From Halichondria panicea (taxonomy: Eukaryota > Porifera > Demospongiae > Suberitida > Halichondriidae), in NCBI RefSeq assembly GCF_963675165.1, contig NC_087386.1, positions 1,812,669 to 1,876,668 of the forward strand: DNA of 64,000 nt, read 5' to 3'. The translations under genes and the position numbers were made by a program. Of the stretch, positions 9,762 to 21,558 are shown one piece after another. The notes beneath the pieces were generated by a model, which saw only the letters and a program-made list of their open reading frames with translations, was not told the origin of the DNA and did not search any database. The number at the start of each line of letters is the position of its first letter. The first letter of the stretch is position 1.

Positions 9762-11639
9762 ATGATTCTATTTCTAACTGCTCTGCTCATCAGTGGCTAT
9801 TGTGATGCTCTCATTTGTAATCAAACAGGTGAGCTTAAGCAGACATTTGAAGATTAATGTCATAGTAACTGTATTCCTAATGTTTTAGTGAACCCTATGA
9901 CGTATCGACGTCTGTGGTCAGATATTGGGAATGATTACAATGGTGTCCCCATCACCTATCCACCAAATTGTATGCGGCAAAATCTTCAGGAAATCTCCAT
10001 CCTCTGTGACTATGATGTGGTACTGGGTGACAGAGCAATCATTCCATCTCCTCCTGATCTCAATACTTCAAGTTATTTCGAGCATTTCATTGGGATGAGC
10101 AACTCAGTGAATTCGTATATTGACTTTGACCTCACTACAGCAACGGCTGGGATTACTGCTATAGAGCTCAGTTTCTTGAACAGTCCTACCAACAGAATCA
10201 GTTTGCCAGACATTACAATATCAGTAGTTCATTTTGGAGCTGTATCGCTTATTGCAAGCTGGATATTTGATAATGAACATCTTGATCAGACAGACAACCA
10301 AATCAGAACTATTAGTATTCAGCCATTCACACCACTTAGTGCTGTGAACCTCAGAATTAGGTTCCAATTCACAGTGCTTCATGATTTTGATTGGATCTTT
10401 CTGAGTGAAGTACGCTTTTGTACAGACCTTCAACCAAACTTACAACCAGAAGTAACATTTCAAATACCACCATCAAACAATATACAGCCAAGTGCAGAGG
10501 ACCTGAGAAGAGGATCAACAGAGTTAGTGTGCACTATTTCCAGTGAAGGTTCATACACATGGCAGTGGAAGAGAGACAATGCTATGATAGAAAATAAAGG
10601 GGACTACAGAATAACCATTGGAGATGGAAGTAGAACAACTAAGTTGACAATCAACAATCTAGAGTTTAGTGATGCTGCTGAATATGAATGTACGGTAATG
10701 ACAAGACTGGATGCGAATGTCAGGAACTCAACAGTGTATGTACTGGAGTTTCCAGGTACTTAAATATCATACTTACACTACACTATGATTTTTTGTGATG
10801 TTCATTCCATTTTATAGAGCATGTCATTACAACACTTGATGTCAGTGGACATCTACTGACTGGAGAGGTTACTCTGACCTGTGAGCTCCATGGTTACCAG
10901 TCATCACTCTCTCCTCCTGTGTGGCTAAACACAAATGGCAGTGAAACAAACGACTCTACCAAATACACTGTGTCCGTGTTTGAAGGAAACAACACCATAA
11001 TTCTACAGAATGGCACTGTCGTCCTTAGTATTATTCTGAGCATCACAATTCACAACCTTTCATCAGTTGATGGAGGTACCTACACGTGTCGTGGTGTCAG
11101 AGGAGAGAGTGTCACTCAACTCACAATATTGGAAGGGACTGATCCAAACATGGTATCGCAAACATGCATTTCTACGTCTATAAAGGGTGAGTAAACTGTG
11201 ACTGAGTTTACTTTCATTTTACATTTTATATGTCTATTATCAGAAACAATTATAACTTAGTTTCTACTGCATTGTTATTATTCTCTCGTATTTACTGCAG
11301 GCATCACTCCCACTCCACCCCCTGGCAATGAAACTACCACTCGTGTCCCTGTAATGGATGAAACCATTGTCATCATAGCAGCTGCAAGTAGGGAGTGTTA
11401 TTATAGTACTCACAATACTTATCCTCATAATCTTCATCGTTTACCTACTGAGGAAGATCAACAAGATGAAAATACGTTTGAATGAAGCTGTACAAGTACC
11501 TAATTCTCTCTCCATGCAAGAAAGGGAAGACACCTCAATTTCTGTGCAGGATGTGACATATGAAGAAATTGCCGAAAGAAACGACATGTTATTGACAAAT
11601 AACGAAGCCTACGTGTGTGTGTCGACTCCTCTAGATTAA
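9762..11639 (+). pseudogene. U4: split-type receptor unit with a 1-nt insertion in the TM exon
   Basis: Exons are 9762..9828, 9889..10755, 10818..11186 and 11301..11639. Exons 1-3 are fully open and encode signal peptide, VNPMTYRRLWSD-type N-domain, Ig1 and Ig2. In exon 4 an extra A near 11385 (GCTGCAAGTAGG, GCTGCAGTAGG in sisters) shifts the frame before the membrane helix. The shifted frame ends after a polar stretch (LPTEEDQQDENTF). The likely product is therefore a secreted two-Ig protein of near-full ectodomain length, unless this is a sequence error. The original frame downstream still encodes VTYEEI and EAYVCV. The spacer to 12304 has the proline-rich element from 11792, there shifted by one base. 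Confidence 0.75.
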
Positions 11640-12304
11640 AATTAACATTTCACTGAGCAGACCTTTAACACTATCCTGTGTTTACTTTTGTTTGCATATA
11701 CCATTTACCTGACACTTTAATTTTTCTAGCTGTAAACATTTTGTGTGTTACTTGTGTACAGTAGTAACTCCATTTGAGAAGCAATCTGAGAATGCTGTTA
11801 AATAAACCACCTGTTCCTGGGAAACCCACAATAGCGACGAAGACGTCCAAACAGCCAGTTAGACCCCTGTGGAGATTAAGCCCAATGTCAAACGAAAGCC
11901 TATAAAGTCGAAATATCTAATAGCGGACATGCATGTTCCATTGAGATCATATGATATGTATAGTATATGTCGAAGTATTTTGCGATATTAAATTGATCAA
12001 CTGAGAGTTGACTCATGAACACTGGTGTTTGTGATTGTTTGTATAAACTTGTCACTTTAGTGTAGGAAATTATTTAAACCATATCATAATTACTCAGTAA
12101 TACCTCGGTACATTAGTTGTTGACGTCCCTATTATGTGCAGATCATTCACTTTTTCAATTCATGCGTAATCCTTCCACTATATAATTTGTTCCATTCTGC
12201 ATGCCCCCCATTCTGAGTATATACTGCAACTCTTGTACACATAATTATTCATAGCTAAAGTTTTATACTTAAACAAATTAGCTCTTGCTCTAATCTGAGC
12301 AGTC

Positions 12305-14057
12305 ATGATTCTATTTCTAACTGCTCTGCTCATCAGTGGCTATTGTGATGCTCTCACTTGTAATCAAACAGGCAGACATTTTGAAAATTTATTTCATATT
12401 GTAATCCAACTGTTTAGTTAACCCTACGACGTATCGAGGTCTGTGGTTAGATGGTGAACCAATTAAATACAACGATGTTCTGATCACCTATCTATCAAAT
12501 TGTACACAGCCAAACATTCTTGCTAGATACATTGTCTGTGATTACAGTGTTGTACTGGGTGACGAAGCAATCATCCCATCTCCTCCTGATCTCAATAGTG
12601 CAAGTTATTTCAGACATTTCATTGCTTGGAACAGATACTCATTGAGTAGTTATGTTGACTTTGACCTCATTACAACAACGGCTGGAATTACTGCTATTGA
12701 GCTCAGTTTCTTAAACAGTCCAGCCAATGGAATCAGTTTGCCAGAACCTAGACTATCTGTAGTTGAATATATCCGAGGCCTGAGAGATCGAAGTGAAGTA
12801 AGTATAACAACCTGGATATTTGATAATCAAGATCTGGCTCAGACAGACAACCAAATCAGAACTATTAGCATTTGGCCATTCCCACCACTTAGTGCTGCGA
12901 ACCTCAGAATTAGGTTCCAATTCACAGTGCTTCATGATTTTGATTGGATCTTTCTGAGTAAAATACGAGTTTGCACAAAGCCTCAACCACCTTTTCAACA
13001 ACTTAAGGCTGTCATCCTTCAAACACTATCATCTATTGTTCTTCAGCCGAGTGCAGATGACCAGAAAAGAGGATCAACAGAGTTAGTGTGCACTATTTTG
13101 GGAGAAGGATCGTACACATGGCAGTGGAAGAGAGATAACAATATGATAGAAAATAGTGAGGACTACAAAATCACTATTGGAGACGGAAGCAGAAAAACTA
13201 AGTTGACGATTAACAATCTGGACTTTAGTGATGCTGCTAATTATGAATGCATAGCAACAACAACACAGGATATGGATTTAATGAAATCAACAGTGTATTT
13301 AGTGGAGTTCTCAGGTACCTAAATTACTTAATACATGACTAATTAACTTGCTGTTCCTTCCATTCTAGAGCATGTCATTACTACACCTGATATCAGTGAG
13401 TATCTACAGACTGGAGAGGTTACCCTGACCTGTGAGCTCCATGGTTACCAGTCATCACTCTCTCCTCCTGTGTGGCTAAACACAAATGGTAGTCAACCAA
13501 ACGACTCTGCCAAATACACTGTGTCCGTGTTTGAAGGAAACAACACCATAATTCTACAGAATGGCACTGTCGTCCCTAGTATTATTCTGAGCATCACAAT
13601 TCACAACCTTTCATCAGCTGATGGAGGTACCTACACGTGTCGTGGTGTCAGAGGAGAGAGTGTCACTCAACTCATAATAGTAGAGGGTACAGCCCCTCCC
13701 ACTGCACCACCTCCTCCAACCACACCCCATTTGACTACTCGTTCAACGCTGCCTACGTTAGCACCTAATAACCAGTTGCCTCCTGTACATATTTTAGTAT
13801 CCATAGTAACCATCCTAGTCATTGCATTACTTCTCTTCATTGTCTTTATCGTTTGCCTTCTGAGGAAGATAAACAAAAAGAAATCGTTACTGACTGAAGC
13901 TGTAAAAGTACCTAATCTACTCTCCGTAAAAGAAAAGTGTTCAATTTCTGTGCAAGATGTGATATATGAAGAGATAGCTGAAAGACGTGACATGTCATTG
14001 ACAAAGAACGAAGCCTACGTGTGTGTGTCGACTCTTAGACAACCAAAAAGTTATTAA
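12305..14057 (+). pseudogene. U5: fused-type receptor unit, open throughout but exon 1 donor deleted
   Basis: Exon 1 (12305..12371) is followed by GCAGAC instead of GTGAGCTTAGGCAGAC, so about 10 nt holding the splice donor are gone. Exon 2 (12418..13314) and exon 3 (13369..14057) are open and in phase. Retaining intron 1 meets a stop (TTTAGTTAA). A GC-AG intron of 46 nt is conceivable, so the unit may not be dead. The tail is like that of U1 (VIYEEI, EAYVCV, ending LRQPKSY). The N-domain begins VNPTTYRGLWLDGE, a hybrid between the two N-terminal subgroups. The spacer to 14390 holds the short TG tract and 5' flank sequence that runs directly into the U6 fragment. Confidence 0.65.
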
Positions 14058-14390
14058 CATTATCCTGGACTAATTTGTCAATGTCTGTGTTAATAGTGTT
14101 AGTGAATTAGTTTTGTGCAAAATAGCTGTAAACTAGCCTCCTTCTCAGGCGTCTTTTTGAGTAGAGGAAGTGGTCATGGGGACAAGGCCAGCTGTAAACA
14201 TATAATGCGTGCGTGCGTGCATGCGTGTGTGCAATAGTTTGTGTTTTAATAATTAAGGAAGAGAATTGAGCAACAGAGAGTTGACTGTATATCAAACATT
14301 GTCAAATTAGTGCTGCAGACTAGCTATACAGTACACTGATGCCCCTATGTGCAAATCGTCAATTTGTGAACCCGTTCTCATGCAACTTAT

Positions 14391-14662
14391 ACGGATTAGT
14401 ATCCATAGTAACTCTCCTAGTGATTGCATTACTTCTCCTCATAATCTTCATCGTTTACCTACTGAGGAAGATCAACAAAACAAAGAATTCCTTAATACAC
14501 TCGACTGAAGCTTTACAAGTACCTAATTCTCTCTCCATACAAGAAAGGGAAGACACCTCAATTTCTGTGCAGGATGTAATATATGAAGAGATTTCCGAAA
14601 GACGCGTCGTGTCATTGACAAAGAATGAAGCCTACGTATGTGTGTCGACTCCTCTAGAATAA
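14391..14662 (+). pseudogene. U6: orphan TM-tail fragment of a fused-type unit
   Basis: The 5' flank sequence of a missing gene (ending TCTCATGCAACTTAT) is joined directly to the last part of a fused exon, from the GLVSIVTLLVIALLL helix through LLRKINKTK to VIYEEI, EAYVCV and the stop. The signal exon, N-domain and both Ig domains are absent. The closest relative is the 3' end of U13. The U7 start codon lies only 35 nt past this stop. The duplicate block at 44 kb lacks the fragment, so it arose or was lost separately. Confidence 0.8.
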
Positions 14663-14697
14663 TAATATATAGTATAGTTACTATAATCTGAGCAATC

Positions 14698-16298
14698 ATG
14701 ATTCTATTTCTAATTTCTAACGGCTCTGCTCATCAGTGGCTATTTGTGATGCTCTCACTTGTAATCAAACAGGTGAGCTTAGGCAGACATTAATTTTGAA
14801 CATTTATTTTATGCCAATTAGCCCTTCCTACACTGTATCGAGGTATGTGGTTAGATGGTGATCCAATTACATACAACGATGTTCTGATCACCTATCCATC
14901 AAATTGTACACGGAGGAGCATTCTTGCTAGATACATTGTCTGTGATTACAGTGTTGTACTGGGTGACGGAGCAATCATTCCATCTCCTCCTGATCTCAAT
15001 AGTTATTTCAGACATTTCATTGCTTGGAACAGAGACTCATTGAATAGTTTTATTGACTTTGACCTCACTACAGCAACGGCTGGGATTACTGCTATAAAGC
15101 TCAGTTTCTTGAACAGTCCTGCCAGTCGAATCAGTTTGCCAGAACCTAGACTATCTGTAGTTGAATATACCCGAAGCCTGAGAGATCGAACCGAAACAAG
15201 TATCACAACCTGTATAATTTGATAATCAAGATCTGACTCAGACAGACAACCAAATCAGAACTATTATAGTATTCGGCTATTCACATCACTTAGTGCTGCG
15301 AACCTCACACAGCCTCTATCTCCTTTTCAACAACTTAAGGCTGTAATCCTTCAAACACCATCATCAATTATTGTTCAGCCAAGTGCGGACGACCTGAGAA
15401 GAGGATCAACAGATTTAGTGTGCACTGTTTCCAGTGAAGGATTGTACGTATGGCAGTGGAAGAGAAACAATGCTATTATAGAAAATAGTAAGGACTACAG
15501 AATCACCATTGGAGATGGAAGCAGAACAACTAAGTTGACGATTAACAATCTGGACTTTAGTGATGCTGATAATTATGAATGCATAGCAACAACAACACAC
15601 GATGTGGATTTAATGAACTCAACAGTGTATTTAGTGGAGTTCTCAGGTACCTAAATTACTTAATACATGACTAATTAACTTGCTGTTCCTTCCATTCCAG
15701 AGCATGTCATTACAACACCTGATGTCAGTGGGTATCTACAGACTGGAGAGGTTACCCTGACCTGTGAGCTCCATGGTTACCATGCAGTCAACACTCTCTC
15801 CTCCTGTGTGGCTAAACACAAATGGTAGTGAAACAAAATTAATGACTCTGCCAAATACACTGTGTCTGTGTGTGAAGGAAACAAAACAATAATTCTACAG
15901 AATGGCACTGTTGTCCCTAATATAATTTTAGACATCACAATTCACAACCTTTCATTAGCCGATGGAGGTACCTACACGTGTCGTGGTGTCAGAGGAGAGA
16001 GTGTCACTCAACTCACAATATTAGAGGGTACAGCCCCTCTCACTGCACCACCCTAGTCATTGCATTACATCTCTTCATTGTCTTTATCGTTTGCCTTTTT
16101 TTGAGGAAGATAAAGAAAAAGAAATCCTTATTGACTGAAGCTGTAAAAGTACCTAATCTACTCTCTATAAAAGAAAAGTGTTCAATTTCTGTGCAGGATG
16201 TGATATATGAAGAGATAGCTGAAAGACGCGACATGTCATTGACAAAGAACGAAGCCTACGTGTGTGTGTCGACTCTTAGACAACAAAAAAGCTATTAA
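14698..16298 (+). pseudogene. U7: multiply disrupted fused-type unit
   Basis: Exon 1 (14698..14772) has 8 extra nt (a duplicated TAATTTC-like stretch and an extra T), so its ATG frame no longer matches exon 2. Exon 2 (14822..15646) has a frameshift and stop at about 15212-15223, and a deletion that removes the FQFT...FLSEIRF strands (near 15306). Exon 3 (15701..16298) has small insertions near 15783 and 15838, and has lost the Thr/Pro stalk and half of the TM, with an in-frame TAG at 16054. The tail with VIYEEI and EAYVCV is still readable in another frame. Most lesions are shared with U19, so they predate the block duplication. Confidence 0.9.
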
Positions 16299-16440
16299 CA
16301 TTATCCTGGACTAATTTGTCAATGTCTGTGTTAATATTTGTATTAGTGAATTAGTTTTGTGCAAAATAGCTGTAAACTAGCCTCCTTCTCAGGCTTCTTT
16401 TTGAGTAGAAGAGTGGTCATAGGGACAAGGCTAGCTGTAA

Positions 16441-16501
16441 ACATAATAATGTGTGTGTGCATGTGTGCGTGTGTGTGTGTGTGTGCGTGCGTGTGTGTGC
16501 A
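16441..16501 (+). repeat. TG/GC-TG microsatellite in U7 3' flank
   Basis: Alternating GTGTGTGTGC-type repeat of about 60 nt. It matches a slightly shorter tract at 45916-45970 after U19. Confidence 0.85.
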
Positions 16502-16781
16502 ATAGTTTTGTGTTTTAATAATTAAGTAAGAGAATTGAGCAACAGAGAGTTGACTGTATATCAAACATTGTCAAATCAGTGCTACAGACTAGCTATATGC
16601 AGTACACTGATGTCCCTATGTGCAAATCATTTCAATAGTCAATTTGTGAACCCATTCTCATGCAACTTATTTGCTTTCTAATTCCACTCTTAAAAACATC
16701 TCTATATCTGCCTACTTATAATATTATATAACTATAATTTAAAGTTGGACTAACAGGCTCTCGTCTCTATAACTGAACAAC

Positions 16782-18528
16782 ATGATTCTATTTCTAACTG
16801 CTCTGCTCATCAGTGGCTATTGTGATACTCTCACTTGCACTCAAACAGGTATATAAGTTTAAGTAGCATCGAATTATTTTAATGTTGTATTCCAACCGAT
16901 TAGTCCTTCCTACACTGTATCGAGGTCTGTGGTTAGATGGTGATCCAATTACATACAATGATGTTCTGATCACCTATCCATCAAATTGTACACAGTATTT
17001 TTTTGCTAGCTTCACTGCCTGTGATTATAGTGTGGTACTGGGTGACAGAGCAATCATTCCATCTCCTCCTGATCTCAATAGTGCAAGTTATGTCAGATAT
17101 TTCATTGCTTGGAACAGAGACTCATTGAACAGTTTTATTGACTTTGACCTCACTACAGCAATGGCTGGGATTACTGCTATTGAGCTCAGTTTCTTGAACA
17201 GTCCAGCCAATGGAATCAGTTTGCCAGAACCTAGACTATCTGTAGTTGAATATACCCGAGGCCTGAGAGATCGAAGTGAAATAAGTATAACAACCTGGAT
17301 ATTTGATAATCAAGATTTGGCTCAGACAGACAACCAAATCAGAACTATTAGCATTCGGCCATTCCCACCACTTAGTGCTGTGAACCTCAGAATTAGGTTC
17401 CAATTCACAGTGCTTCATGATTTTGATTGGGTCTTTCTGAGTGAAATACGATTTTGCACACAGCCTCTACCTCCTTTTAAACTTTAGGCTCTAATCTTTC
17501 AAACACCATCATCAATTGTTGTTCAGCCGAGTGCAGACGATCTGAGAAGAGGATCAACAGAGTTAGTGTGCACTATTTCGGATGAAGGATTGTACATATG
17601 GCAGTGGAAGAGAGACAAAGCTATCATATCGATGGAAAATATAACCCAATACAGAATCACCATTGGAGACGGAAGCAGAACAACTAAGTTGAGGATTAAC
17701 AATCTGGACTTTAGTGATGCTGCTAATTATGAATGCATAGCAACAACAACACACGATGTGGATTTAATGAACTCAACAGTGTATTTAGTGGAGTTCTCAG
17801 GTACCTAAATTACTTAATACATGACTAATTAACTTGCTGTTCCTTCCATTCTAGAGCATGTCATTACTACACCTGATATCAGTGAGTATCTACAGACTGG
17901 AGAGGTTACCCTGACCTGTGAGCTCCATGGTTACCAGTCATCACTCTCTCCTCCTGTGTGGCTAGACTCGGGTGGCAGTGAAATAAATACCACTACCAAA
18001 TACACTGTGTCTGTGTGTGAAGGAACTAACACCATAATTCTACAGAATGGCACTGTCGTCCCTAGTATAATTTTGGACATCACCATTCACAATCTTTCAT
18101 CAGCTGATGGAGGAGGTACCTACACGTGTCGTGGTGTCAGAGGAGAGAGTGTCACTCAACTCACAATAGTGGAGGGTACAGTCCCTCCCACTGCACCACC
18201 TCCTCCAACCACACTCCATTTGACTACTCGTTCAACGCAGCCTACGTTAGCACCTAATAACCAGTTGCCTCCTGTACATATTTTAGTATCCGTAGTAACC
18301 ATCCTAGTCATTGCATTACTTCTCTTCATTGTCTTTATCGTTTGCCTTTTGAGGAAGATAAGGAAAAAGAAATCGTTTTTGACTGAAGCTGTAAAAGTAC
18401 CTAATCTACTCTCCGTAAAAGAAAAGTGTTTAATTTCTGTGCAGGATGTGAAATATGAAGAGATAGCTGAAAGAAGCGTCATATCATTGACAAAGAACGA
18501 GGCCTACGTGTGTGTGTCGACTCTTTAA
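16782..18528 (+). pseudogene. U8: fused-type unit with a single hinge nonsense codon
   Basis: Exons are 16782..16848, 16904..17800 and 17855..18528. All are open except TAG at 17485, where the sister U20 has CAG (CTT CAG GCT). The stop falls in the linker between N-domain and Ig1, so the product would be a secreted N-domain of about 215 residues. Exon 1 (CDTLTCTQT), intron 1 and the first variable loop (C TQYFFASFTA C) match U22, not U20. The rest matches U20, which suggests a gene-conversion tract. The tail has VKYEEI in place of VIYEEI. The spacer to 19049 has the TG-tract flank class. Confidence 0.75.
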
Positions 18529-19049
18529 AAAAAATAGAAAACCCGAAAGTAATTAACATTATTCTGGACTAATTTGTCAATGTCTGTGTTAATAATTATG
18601 TAACCATTGTTTGTGAATTAGTTTTGTGCAAATCCATTTACCCTAAAACTTTAATTTATCTATAGCTGTAAACTAGCCTCCAGGCGTCTTTTTGAGTAGA
18701 GGAAGTGGTCACGGGGACAAGGCCAGCTGTAAACATATAATGCGTGCGTGCGTGTGTGCAATAGTTTGTGTTTTAATAATTAAGGAAGAGAATTGAGCAA
18801 CAGAGAGTTGACTGTATATCAAACATTGTCAAATTAGTGCTGCAGATCTAGACTAGCTATATACAGTACACTGACCTGCCTATGTGCAAATCATTTTAAT
18901 AGTCAATTTTGTGAACCCATTCTCATGCAACTTATTTGCTTTCTAATTCCACTCTTAAAAACATCTCTATATCTGCCTACTTATATATAATCATGTACTT
19001 ATAATTTAAAGTTGGACTAACAGGCTCTCGTCTCTATAACTGAACAATC

Positions 19050-20871
19050 ATGATTCTATTTCTAACTGCTCTGCTCATCAGTGGCTATTGTGATGCTCTC
19101 ACTTGTAATCAAACAGGTGAGCTTAATTAAGCAGACATCTGAAGACTTATTATTTTTAATTCAATGTTGTATTATCCAACCGATTAGCCATTCCTACACT
19201 GTATCGAGGTCTGTGGTTAGATGGTGATCCAATTACATACAACGATGTTCTGATCACCTATCCATCAAATTGTACATGGAGGAGCATTCTTGAAAGATTC
19301 ATTGTCTGTGATTACAGTGTTGTACTGGGTGACGGAGCAATCATTCCATCTCCTCCTGATCTCAATAGTGCAAGTTATTTCACACATTTCATTGCTGCTT
19401 GGAACAGAGACTCATTGAATAGTTTTATTGATTTTGACCCCACTACAGCAACGGCTGGGATTACTGCTATAGAGCTCAGTTTCTTGAACAGTCCTGCCAG
19501 TGGAATCAGTTTGCCAGAACCTAGACTATCTGTAGTTGAATATAACCCAAACCTTAGTGTTCGAAACGAAACAAATATTATAACCTGGGTATTTGATAAT
19601 CAAGATCTGACTCGAATAGACAACCAAATCAGAACTATTAGGATTCGGCCACTCACACCACTTAGTGCTGCGAACCTCAGAATTAGGTTTCAATTCACAG
19701 CGTTTCATGATTTTGATTGGATCTTTCTGAGTGAAATAAGATTTTGCACACAGCCTCTACCTCCTTTTCAACTTATTAACGCTGTCATACTTCGAACACC
19801 ATCATCGATTATTGTTTAGCCAAATGCAGGCGACCTGAGAAGAGGATCAACAGAGTTAGTGTGTGCTATTTCGGGTGAAGGATCGTACGTATGGCAGTGG
19901 AGGAGAGACAATGCTATCATAATGATGGAAAATGGTGAGTACTACAGAATCACCATTGGAGACGGAAGCAGAACAACTAAACTGATGATTAACAATCTGG
20001 AATTTAGCGATGCTGCTAATTATGAATGCATAGCAAAAACAACACACCATGTGGATTTAATGAACTCAACAGTGTATTTAGTGGAATTTCCAGGTACCTA
20101 AATTACTTGATACAAATTGCCATTCTACACCCTGCATGTACTCGTGTACATATTCACCTATTAAATGTATATTGCTGTCCTTCCTTTCTAGAACATGTCG
20201 TTTCCACATCTGGTGTGTGTGGGTATCTACAGACTGGAGAGGTTACCCTGACCTGTGAGCTCCATGGTTACCAGTCATCACTCTCTCCTCCTGTGTGGCT
20301 GGACTTGGGTGGCAGTGAAATAACCGCATCTACAAAATACACCATCACTTCTGGTGAAGGAGGGAACACCATCGTTTTTGAGAATGGCACTGCTATCCCT
20401 AGTGTGATTGTCAGGCTTAGAATTCGAGATCTATCGTTAGCCGATGGAGGGAACTACACGTGTCGTGGTGTCGGAGGAGGAGAGAGTGTCACTCAACTTG
20501 TGATTGCAGAAGGGACAGGCCCTCCCACTACTGCACTACCTGTGACTACTCAGGGCACGTTAGCACCTAATAATGTTTTGCTACCAACAGTACATGGATT
20601 AGTGTCCATAGTAACTATCCTAGTGATTGCATTACTTCTCCTCCTTGTCTTCATCGTTTACCTACTGAGGAAGAAGATCAACAAGATAATAAACTCCTTA
20701 ATACGTTCGACTGAAGCTGTACAAGTACCTAATTCTCTCTCCATACAAGAAAGGGAAGACACCTCAATTTCTGTGCAAGACGCGACATATGAAGAGATTG
20801 CCGAAAGAAGCAACATGTTATTGACAAAGAACGAAGCCTACGTGTGTGTGTCGACTCCTTTAGAAAAATAG
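19050..20871 (+). pseudogene. U9: fused-type unit with a single hinge nonsense codon
   Basis: Exons are 19050..19116, 19188..20093 and 20192..20871. The only break is TAG at 19817 (CAG in sisters: IIVQP becomes IIV-stop), in the linker just before Ig1. Downstream, Ig1 (WQWRRDN, AANYEC), Ig2 (GVCGYLQTGE start, GGNYTC), stalk, TM and tail (DATYEEI, EAYVCV) remain open. The position before the first tail Tyr motif has changed from V to A (ATYEEI), which weakens the strict ITIM fit. The spacer to 21558 holds the proline-rich element near 21038-21150 and the next 5' flank. Confidence 0.8.
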
Positions 20872-21489
20872 ACAACCAAAAAAATTAAACTTTTACTGAG
20901 CAGCCTTTAACATTATCCTGGACTAATTTGTCACAATGTCTGTATTTACTATTGTTTGTGGATTTGTTATCCATTTACCCTATATACTCTGACACATATA
21001 TTATGTGGTTCCATTTGAGTTGCTTTGAAATGTCTATATAATAAACCACCTGTTCCTGGGAAACCCACATGCAATAGCGACGAAGCCGTCCAAACAGCCA
21101 GTTCTACCCTGTGGAGTTTAAGCCCAATGTCAAACCAAAGCCTAAGCCTCAAAATATGTAATTTGCTTGGTATGTCATAATAACATTGTGTTGAAGTCAT
21201 GCAGTAGCTATAATACGTATTTTTTGTGAGTATTAAAGAGAATTGAGCAACAGAGAGTTGATTCATGAACACCGTATATCAAACATTGACATTATCTGTA
21301 TAAAGTTGTCAAATTATTACTGCAGATTATGCAAACTAGCTATATTATATACCTCAGTACACTGTGACGATGTGCAAATCATTTCAATTTGTCAATTCAT
21401 GGATGTGTTTGATTGAACCCATTCTTATATGCATACCACATATTTACTTTCTATAATTCCACTCTTAAAAACATATCTATTTCCGCCTA

Positions 21490-21558
21490 TAATTTTATAC
21501 ATGTAGTCTACTCATAATTTAAAATCGGTTGGACTAACAGGCTCTTAACTGAACAATC
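21490..21558 (+). promoter_or_regulatory. Conserved 5' flank, class with AAAATCGGTTGGACTAAC
   Basis: Shared with U13, U24 and, inverted, U22. TTGGACTAACAGGCTCTTAA is followed by CTGAACAATC and the ATG. The associated intron 1 (starting GTATAAG or GTATATAAG, with AAGTAGCATCGAATT) is also specific to this class. Promoter role inferred from position. Confidence 0.35.

Larger units (their letters stand above)
14680..21237 (+). repeat. Segmental duplication block B1 (partner 44144-50716)
   Basis: U7, U8 and U9 with their spacers match U19, U20 and U21 closely in order, orientation, introns and intergenic sequence. The left edge is at TTACTATAATCTGAGC. The right edge coincides with the inversion breakpoint at 50716 in the partner. 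One internal stretch differs: U8 exon 1, intron 1 and the start of exon 2. Confidence 0.8.
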
